The position numbers were made by a program, and so were the translations under genes. The notes below the pieces were generated by a model, which was not told where the DNA came from, did not search any database, and saw only the letters and a program-made list of their open reading frames with translations. From assembly GCA_024280615.1 (NCBI GenBank), contig JAJRPU010000211.1:1-5635 (forward strand): a stretch of DNA of 5,635 nucleotides. The letters run 5' to 3'. Shown piece after piece: positions 1 to 4,175 of the stretch (the first letter of the stretch is position 1; each line of letters opens with the position of its first letter). The DNA comes from Bacteroidota bacterium. Lineage in GTDB: Bacteria; Bacteroidota; Bacteroidia; JAADEI01.

Positions 1-4
1 GATT

Positions 5-10
5 CCTCCC
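5..10 (-). promoter_or_regulatory. Possible Shine-Dalgarno for a gene beyond the left edge
   Basis: Read on the minus strand, the leftmost bases give GAAGGGAGGAATC, with GGGAGG complementary to the 3' end of 16S rRNA. At normal spacing a start codon would lie at or just beyond the window edge. This suggests another minus-strand gene directly downstream of the broken small gene. Other genes here show no comparably strong site, so this is either an unusually strong one or coincidence. No start codon is visible inside the window. Confidence 0.25.
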
Positions 11-25
11 TTCTTTCTCAAATAA

Positions 26-242
26 TCATTGTGGCGTAAGAGTGCAAGAGGCGTTAGGGTCCCCTTGTTGGTACTGGCTTTCCAATTTTTTACAATTCTC
101 GGTAGCCTGTTTTTTAGTTGCTTTCAGAATTTCGGCTTTTAGTAGTAGTTCCAGGGTAGCTGCATTCACAGTATCAGTTTTTCCTACGGCTAGAAAGACT
201 AATGATGCCTAAAACTGCAAGTGCAACTATCCCTTTCTTCAT
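26..242 (-). pseudogene. Small secreted protein gene with a single-base frameshift
   Basis: From the ATG at 242 the reading is MKKGIVALAVLGIISLSS followed by RRKN and a TGA at 174-176. This is a basic n-region plus hydrophobic core, as in a Sec signal peptide, which stops after 22 residues. One frame over, an open stretch runs without interruption through GKTDTVNAATLELLLKAEI and on to TPQ and a TGA at 26-28. The whole span is 217 bases, one more than 72 codons, so removing one base anywhere between about 177 and 200 would give a continuous protein of 71 residues: signal peptide, a possible cleavage site after VNA, a Lys/Gln-rich helical stretch and two cysteines. An A5 run (minus strand) just before the first stop is a natural place for an indel. 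The break may be real decay, a sequencing or assembly error, or less likely recoding. The family is unrecognised. It lies 51 bases downstream of the lipoprotein gene on the same strand and may share its transcript. Confidence 0.5.
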
Positions 243-293
243 TGCTACATGATTATTTTATAATCCAAAGCCCCTGAAAATAAAAATATTTGC

Positions 294-1016
294 TCAAACA
301 AGCAGAGCTAGGGCAACAACTCCAGCGATCAAGCCAAGCACTAGCCACAACAAACAACCTAAGGAAGAAAGGATAACTCCAATAATTGCCAATGCATTAC
401 CGCCTTCTTTGTTAAGGGCAATTATACCAAGAATTAATCCGGCGATAAAAGCTAAGAGACTTAAAAAACCGATAAAGGGAACCACATAACTCATAAATAA
501 AAGAAGAAAACCACCAGTTCCAAAGATGAAAGATAATAAAGACAGTGTTTGGTCCCTTGCTGGCGAAGGAAGTAAAGCATTTTTTAAAAGATTTTTAAGT
601 GCCTTTTTATACTCTTTTTGAAGTTTCTTTCTGTGTTGTTTCTCTACGAATGTAGGAGAAGAACTTGCGGTTTCCTTAGTTTTGTAGGAATTCTCAAATG
701 CATCTTTTGCATATAGGTTGTTTTCGGCAGAAATTTGAGTCTGTTTAGTACTTGTTTTGGGCAAGTAGGCAATTCCATCCTTTTGCATTGTCCACCATTG
801 GGAGACAGTGGATTTTGTTTCCAAGGAGGGCAGTGTAGAAATGGTTTTCTCGTGGCTGTTTTCATGTTTAACTGTGTGAGGTTTGGTTTGTTTCCACCCC
901 ACATGGACAAACAACCCCTTCTGATAACGACGGGATTTAACAGTTAATTGCGGGGCAACCCCACATGAGCCTAAAAACAGAATCCCTATGCCCAGTGCAA
1001 TCACTCTTTTCATCAT
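294..1016 (-). CDS. Lipoprotein with DUF4190-like hydrophobic C-terminus
   Basis: The exact family role is unknown; this is an envelope protein of about 240 residues. The open frame extends to a GTG at 1037, but the tandem ATGs at 1016 and 1013 place a classic lipoprotein signal directly at the N-terminus (MMKRVIALGIGILFLGSC). The lipobox is LGSC, with the lipidated Cys at residue 18. Shortly after comes RRYQKG (29-34), resembling the K/R-R-x-Y-x-x-G motif often seen just after the lipidated Cys in Bacteroidota lipoproteins. Residues about 45-125 are Ser/Thr/Lys-rich and probably disordered. About 126-156 is a strongly basic, helical stretch (KKLQKEYKKALKNLLKNAL). The rest consists of three or four hydrophobic segments (about 159-179, 181-201, 206-240) with the pattern LGIIALNKEGGNALAIIGVI, resembling DUF4190-type small membrane domains. 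Having both a lipid anchor and several C-terminal membrane segments is odd. A TATAAT-like element upstream (1108-1113) may drive it. No terminator is visible downstream. Confidence 0.75.
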   Translation of the reverse strand: MMKRVIALGIGILFLGSCGVAPQLTVKSRRYQKGLFVHVGWKQTKPHTVKHENSHEKTISTLPSLETKSTVSQWWTMQKDGIAYLPKTSTKQTQISAENNLYAKDAFENSYKTKETASSSPTFVEKQHRKKLQKEYKKALKNLLKNALLPSPARDQTLSLLSFIFGTGGFLLLFMSYVVPFIGFLSLLAFIAGLILGIIALNKEGGNALAIIGVILSSLGCLLWLVLGLIAGVVALALLV

Positions 1017-1107
1017 CGTAGATAGATTTAATGACACTAAGATAAAAAGTTCTTTTTAATTAAAATGGATTGCATTATATGAGTAGTATATAGCTCATTT
1101 GTAGAAG

Positions 1108-1136
1108 ATTATACGCCGATTGGATACATTCCAGAT
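1108..1136 (-). promoter_or_regulatory. Candidate promoter for the lipoprotein gene (TATAAT)
   Basis: On the minus strand a perfect TATAAT hexamer lies at 1108-1113, preceded at 17 bases by a poor -35 match (ATCTGG, 1131-1136). Transcription would start near 1100 and leave a leader of about 85 bases before the ATG at 1016. The small palindrome GATTAGATAATC (1134-1145) overlaps the -35 position and could be an operator. Bacteroidota primary sigma factors prefer a different consensus (TAnnTTTG at -7), which is not clearly present, so the call rests on one hexamer. Confidence 0.3.
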
Positions 1137-1200
1137 TAGATAATCATATTCCATTAATTAGAGTTTTCCAGCATTTTATTACGTTTCCAAGACCAAATAA

Positions 1201-1229
1201 AACATAAGAATTAAAATTAAACAAGTCAA
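1201..1229 (-). promoter_or_regulatory. Second candidate promoter (TTGACT-17-TATGTT)
   Basis: On the minus strand TTGACT (1224-1229; 5 of 6 to TTGACA) is followed after exactly 17 bases by TATGTT (1201-1206; 4 of 6 to TATAAT). It would give the lipoprotein gene a leader of roughly 180 bases. In sequence this AT-rich such matches arise by chance, and the organism probably uses a non-canonical promoter consensus. It is an alternative to the TATAAT element nearer the gene. Confidence 0.22.
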
Positions 1230-1277
1230 GAGGATGGGCAACACATTTTGTAAATTTTAGAATAAGCACAACTAAGG

Positions 1278-1988
1278 TTATGAGATGACAACTGGAATGG
1301 GGCTTGTGGCTATGAAAATATTACCTGTTTTATCCATAAACAATTTGATGGCATTCATGGGAACCTGCTTCTCTTTTAATTGTTTGAGTAATTGAACTAC
1401 TTCTGGGTCATCCTGCGATGGCTTAAACATTTTTGCGAGGGGATGGGCAGTTACAAACAAAATAGCGAATTTGTCTGGGTTTTCAAGCATTATCTTAAAT
1501 TGCCTGTGAGCCCGTGTTGTTATAGTGTCTGGGTATCTGGCACTGCCATCTTCAGAAAAATAATAGACTGCACTTTTGAGTTCAACAATGCGTTCCTTAC
1601 CTGTGGAATCTTTCACGAGAAAGTCGTATATAGTGTTTCCAATGGCAGGATTTGTCTTGACCAAAGTCCATTCTTCCCAACCGGGCATATTCCCAGATTC
1701 AAAAAGGATTTTTGCTATTCTTTCCTGAGTCAATGTGTCTATGACGGAAAACAGGTTTCCTGCTTGGGAACCGATAATTCTGACTTTTGTTTTGGGAGCT
1801 TTGATAGGCATGCATAGAAGATTTATTCCCGGTTGCAGGATGTCAAGCAATTTGCCAGTGTTGGTCAGATGGGCTTTCACTGGATTGCCATCTATTTCTA
1901 CCGTTGCGGAGACCCGACTGTCCCGACGGATGAATTTAGCGATAACTGGGTTATTGATTTTGTAAACTTGAATGCTTGAAGAGTCCAT
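1278..1988 (-). CDS. sfsA: SfsA family DNA/RNA-binding nuclease-like protein
   Basis: The protein is a homologue of SfsA, first named in E. coli for stimulating sugar (maltose) fermentation. The family binds DNA and has a PD-(D/E)xK-type fold in its C-terminal half; its true cellular role remains unclear. From the ATG at 1988 it has 236 residues, the usual family length (E. coli about 234). Visible signatures are AHLTNTGKL (NTG at 43-45, matching the family's H-C-P-N-T-G or archaeal-type A-H-L-x-x-x-G-R-L segment), IYDFLV (Asp122), VELKSA (Glu136 and Lys138, the E-x-K of the nuclease core), ARYPDTITTRAHRQ (YPD 152-154, Arg159), and a final LFVTAHPLAKMF segment. The triad is intact. The frame can extend two codons to a TTG at 1994, but ATG is preferred. 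The start lies 38 bases inside the 3' end of the upstream membrane-protein gene, so translation is probably coupled. It is the last gene of the obg operon. Confidence 0.85.
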   Translation of the reverse strand: MDSSSIQVYKINNPVIAKFIRRDSRVSATVEIDGNPVKAHLTNTGKLLDILQPGINLLCMPIKAPKTKVRIIGSQAGNLFSVIDTLTQERIAKILFESGNMPGWEEWTLVKTNPAIGNTIYDFLVKDSTGKERIVELKSAVYYFSEDGSARYPDTITTRAHRQFKIMLENPDKFAILFVTAHPLAKMFKPSQDDPEVVQLLKQLKEKQVPMNAIKLFMDKTGNIFIATSPIPVVIS

Positions 1989-3159
1989 TGGCAAAGAATT
2001 TATGCATAGCCATTGCCCACGTGAGAAGAATTATGTATCCAATAATTCCATGTTGGGTTCCAAGGGGAACGTCAATAAGCATGCGTATCAAATAGGCGAG
2101 ATGGACAGAGGCAGTGAACACGTTCCAAGTGGAGTTCATAAATAGGAATATTCCTAATGTAAAGAGAGCTAGTCCTATTAATCCCGCACGAACAACCATC
2201 CATAAAAATTCATTATGGGGCACAATTAGATGTTCTCTGGAAAATCCAAATTTTTCCACGAGGAACCTGTTAACTTTTTGCTTTGCATTATGATGCCCGC
2301 TTCCCAAAAGATAGTGTCCTTCCAACGCATTTAGTCCCGCTATCCACGAGGCAATCCGCCGGGAATCAGAAAAATCAACTACATTGCGATTATTCATTAT
2401 TTGCCCTACGTCGTAAAAGGCATAGCGGATTCTCATCTGAAAAGTCGGTATTGTGTAATACATTGCCAGTCCACTGAACCATATCGCTATTAATATCCAT
2501 GCCTTAGTGAAAAAACCTTTATTCTTAAGGAGTTGCCACAGGAAAAAAGCAGTTGTAAGCCATATGCCCACTATTCCTATTCTACTACCTATGGCATGGA
2601 CATACACAACACCCAAGAGCCCTATTAAAGCATCAAGCAAGTTTTGTCGTCGGTAGCCTGTCCATAGTAGCCAAACTGAGGGAAGTCCGATAAGAAGGGA
2701 CCAAGTCCCGTGATGAATGGGGGTTTGCAATACATTGCCTTGACGATAGAACTCAATGACTTGTGAGGGCAAATTAGTAATAGCCAGAAAAATGCCATAG
2801 ATTATCATTCCCAGAATGATAATTCGCCACAAGCGGGGTTCCCTGAGATAAGGGCTCATAAGAAGCCAAGGCGTTATCGCTAGAATTAATGAAGAGGAAG
2901 ACAATGTGCTTAGGTCAAGCCTGTAGGCAACTAAATAAGCAATGAACATTAGCACTGTGCCTATGAATGGAGTAGTGAGTCTTTTGTATGCCGTAGGAGA
3001 GATAAACAGTGCTACCACAGAACCCAAAACAGTGATTAGAGCGGAAAGAGTATGCCAATTTAGAACAAGAAAAACAATCAACGACGGGAAAAGAATGAAC
3101 GCAATTAAGAGTTTTGCATCATATTCCTTGACTTTTGAACCAGTTCCCACAATCGCCAT
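1951..3159 (-). CDS. O-antigen ligase/polymerase (WaaL/Wzy)-like membrane protein
   Basis: This is a 402-residue integral membrane protein with about 11-12 predicted hydrophobic helices (for example 17-34, 63-79, 111-128, 150-167, 175-212, 219-236, 318-340, 370-390). The single large hydrophilic loop, about 238-315, lies late in the protein, as in the Wzy_C/O-antigen ligase superfamily. Superfamily marks are the HH pair before a helix (149-150), SRIGIVG (Ser192-Arg193), SRRIASW (Arg267, Arg268, Trp272), LLGSGHHNA (GSG 286-288), and PHNEFLW followed by RAGLIGLALF (His315-Asn316). Members join polysaccharide repeat units or transfer glycans from undecaprenyl-diphosphate carriers to lipid A or protein on the periplasmic face of the inner membrane. 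Ligase, polymerase and protein-glycosylating types cannot be told apart by sequence alone. The only canonical N-terminal starts (ATG 3159, in-frame GTG 3150) lie inside the end of obg, giving a 55- or 46-base overlap. No glycosyltransferase neighbours are in view. Confidence 0.85.
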   Translation of the reverse strand: MAIVGTGSKVKEYDAKLLIAFILFPSLIVFLVLNWHTLSALITVLGSVVALFISPTAYKRLTTPFIGTVLMFIAYLVAYRLDLSTLSSSSLILAITPWLLMSPYLREPRLWRIIILGMIIYGIFLAITNLPSQVIEFYRQGNVLQTPIHHGTWSLLIGLPSVWLLWTGYRRQNLLDALIGLLGVVYVHAIGSRIGIVGIWLTTAFFLWQLLKNKGFFTKAWILIAIWFSGLAMYYTIPTFQMRIRYAFYDVGQIMNNRNVVDFSDSRRIASWIAGLNALEGHYLLGSGHHNAKQKVNRFLVEKFGFSREHLIVPHNEFLWMVVRAGLIGLALFTLGIFLFMNSTWNVFTASVHLAYLIRMLIDVPLGTQHGIIGYIILLTWAMAMHKFFANGLFKHSSLQNQ

Positions 3160-4115
3160 TTCAATTCATCTATCCCTTCACCTGTAACGCTTGAAATGAA
3201 CAAGATATTTTTTTTATCCTTTAACTTTTGTGTTATTTCCCGTCGTTCTTCGGGAGAAAGGATGTCTGCTTTACTTATGGCTATTAGGTAAGGTCTTTCA
3301 AGTAACGAAGGGTCATATTGCTTTAATTCGTTTCTGAGGGTTTTCCACTGATATTCAATGTCGCCGAGGTCAGGAGCAAGCAGGAACAGTAAGGAACCAG
3401 AACGTTCTATGTGCCTTAAAAACTTGTGTCCCAATCCTTTGCCTTTATGAGCACCTTCTATTATGCCCGGGATGTCTGTGATTATGAACGATTTAGCGTG
3501 GTCAAGCCTTACAACGCCCGGATGCGGTTCTAACGTAGTAAATGGATAATCCGCCACTTTGGGCTTAGCTGCTGAAATCCTTGAAATAAGAGTTGATTTG
3601 CCAGCATTAGGGAATCCAACTATTCCCACATCCGCCATTGTCTTTAACTCAAATATGAACCATTTGCCGATGCCCGGCTCACCTGGTTCTGCTACCCGCG
3701 GGGCTTGGTTAGTGGGGCTTCTGAATTCATAATTGCCTCTACCACCTTTCCCTCCTCTCAACAAAATGACTTCTTGTCCATCTTCCAATATCTCTGCAAC
3801 CACTTCGCCTGTTTCGGCATCCTTAATCACTGTCCCTGGAGGAACCTTTATTATTACGTCCTTTCCTGCTGCACCTGTCCTGTTGTTCACACCACCTTTT
3901 TGACCGGGTTCTGCCTTGAAATGCTTGTTATATTTCAAATGAATGAGACTGTTTAGACCTGCATAGCCTTTCACTATCACATTGCCACCTCTGCCGCCTG
4001 AACCACCGTCAGGTCCACCTTTGGGCTTAAACTTTTCTCGTCTGAAATGGACCAATCCGTCGCCGCCCTTTCCAGACTCACACCAAACTTTTGCGTAATC
4101 AACAAAATAACTCAT
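3105..4115 (-). CDS. obgE: GTPase Obg (ribosome assembly)
   Basis: Obg is an essential GTPase that acts in 50S subunit maturation and stress control. The protein has 336 residues, near the usual length for a form without a long C-terminal tail. Residues 1-155 form the glycine-rich Obg fold: GKGGDG, FRREKF, KGGPDGGSGGRGG, then GGKGGRGN and EPGEPG. The G domain follows: G1 GFPNAGKST (167-175), G2 Thr-Thr in PFTTLEP (193-194), G3 DIPG (214-217) with switch II GIIEGAHKGKGLGHKFLRH, G4 SKAD (281-284) and G5 SSVTG (308-312). The G4 motif has Ser instead of Asn, which I recall as usual in Bacteroidota Obg. The C-terminus ends shortly after the G domain. The ATG at 4115 puts the family's FVDYAKV at residues 4-10; an ATG at 4121 (MDM) is equally possible. 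A longer frame to a TTG at 4190 would run antisense into polA and is rejected. It is the first gene of a minus-strand operon. Confidence 0.96.
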   Translation of the reverse strand: MSYFVDYAKVWCESGKGGDGLVHFRREKFKPKGGPDGGSGGRGGNVIVKGYAGLNSLIHLKYNKHFKAEPGQKGGVNNRTGAAGKDVIIKVPPGTVIKDAETGEVVAEILEDGQEVILLRGGKGGRGNYEFRSPTNQAPRVAEPGEPGIGKWFIFELKTMADVGIVGFPNAGKSTLISRISAAKPKVADYPFTTLEPHPGVVRLDHAKSFIITDIPGIIEGAHKGKGLGHKFLRHIERSGSLLFLLAPDLGDIEYQWKTLRNELKQYDPSLLERPYLIAISKADILSPEERREITQKLKDKKNILFISSVTGEGIDELKWRLWELVQKSRNMMQNS

Positions 4116-4175
4116 ATCCATCCCAGAGAACCTAAATTGAAGACAATGTGTTCCAGTTATTAAGAAGTTGCATTT
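4116..4175. promoter_or_regulatory. Divergent spacer between obg and polA
   Basis: These 60 bases separate two divergently transcribed housekeeping genes and must hold, or adjoin, both promoters. For polA the best match is TTGAAG (4137-4142) with TTAAGA 17 bases later (4160-4165) or TATTAA at 15 bases; all are weak and would leave a leader of only a few bases. For obg no convincing element is visible in the spacer, so its promoter may lie in the start of polA. The triplet GGG at 4122-4124 on the minus strand lies 6 bases before the ATG at 4115 and could serve as a weak ribosome binding site. Confidence 0.3.

Larger units (their letters stand above)
1038..1277. other. AT-rich intergenic region, 240 bases
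   Basis: This gap lies between the sfsA-like stop and the lipoprotein gene, both on the minus strand. No open frame longer than about 20 codons is present on either strand, and I see no tRNA-like fold and no GC-rich hairpin followed by a T-run that would terminate the upstream operon. It contains two minus-strand promoter-like elements, listed separately, and short AT-rich palindromes: GATTAGATAATC at 1134-1145 and TTTTAATTAAAA around 1053-1064. The most economical reading is that it holds the promoter and leader of the lipoprotein gene. Confidence 0.6.

Noticed and set aside
735..947. Plus-strand open frame of 70 codons opposite the lipoprotein gene
   Set aside because: It is antisense to the Ser/Thr/Lys-rich part of a well-supported gene, with no recognisable motif or ribosome binding site.
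1079..1098. ATGAG...CTCAT inverted repeat as a leader hairpin or attenuator
   Set aside because: The arms are five bases around a ten-base AT-rich loop with no T-run after it; it is likely chance.
1392..1965. Two plus-strand open frames (1392-1817, 1735-1965) opposite sfsA
   Set aside because: They mirror a clear SfsA coding sequence and show no domain of their own; the Cys/Phe/Trp-rich composition is typical of antisense translation.
3208..3215. A8 run (minus strand) near the end of the obg G domain as a slippage site
   Set aside because: It is shorter than the runs usually needed for efficient slippage and lies within a needed domain before G5, so shifted products would simply be broken.
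3705..3956. Plus-strand open frame opposite the glycine-rich region of obg
   Set aside because: It is the complement of the Gly-rich Obg fold, Cys/Phe/Ser-rich, with no family resemblance.
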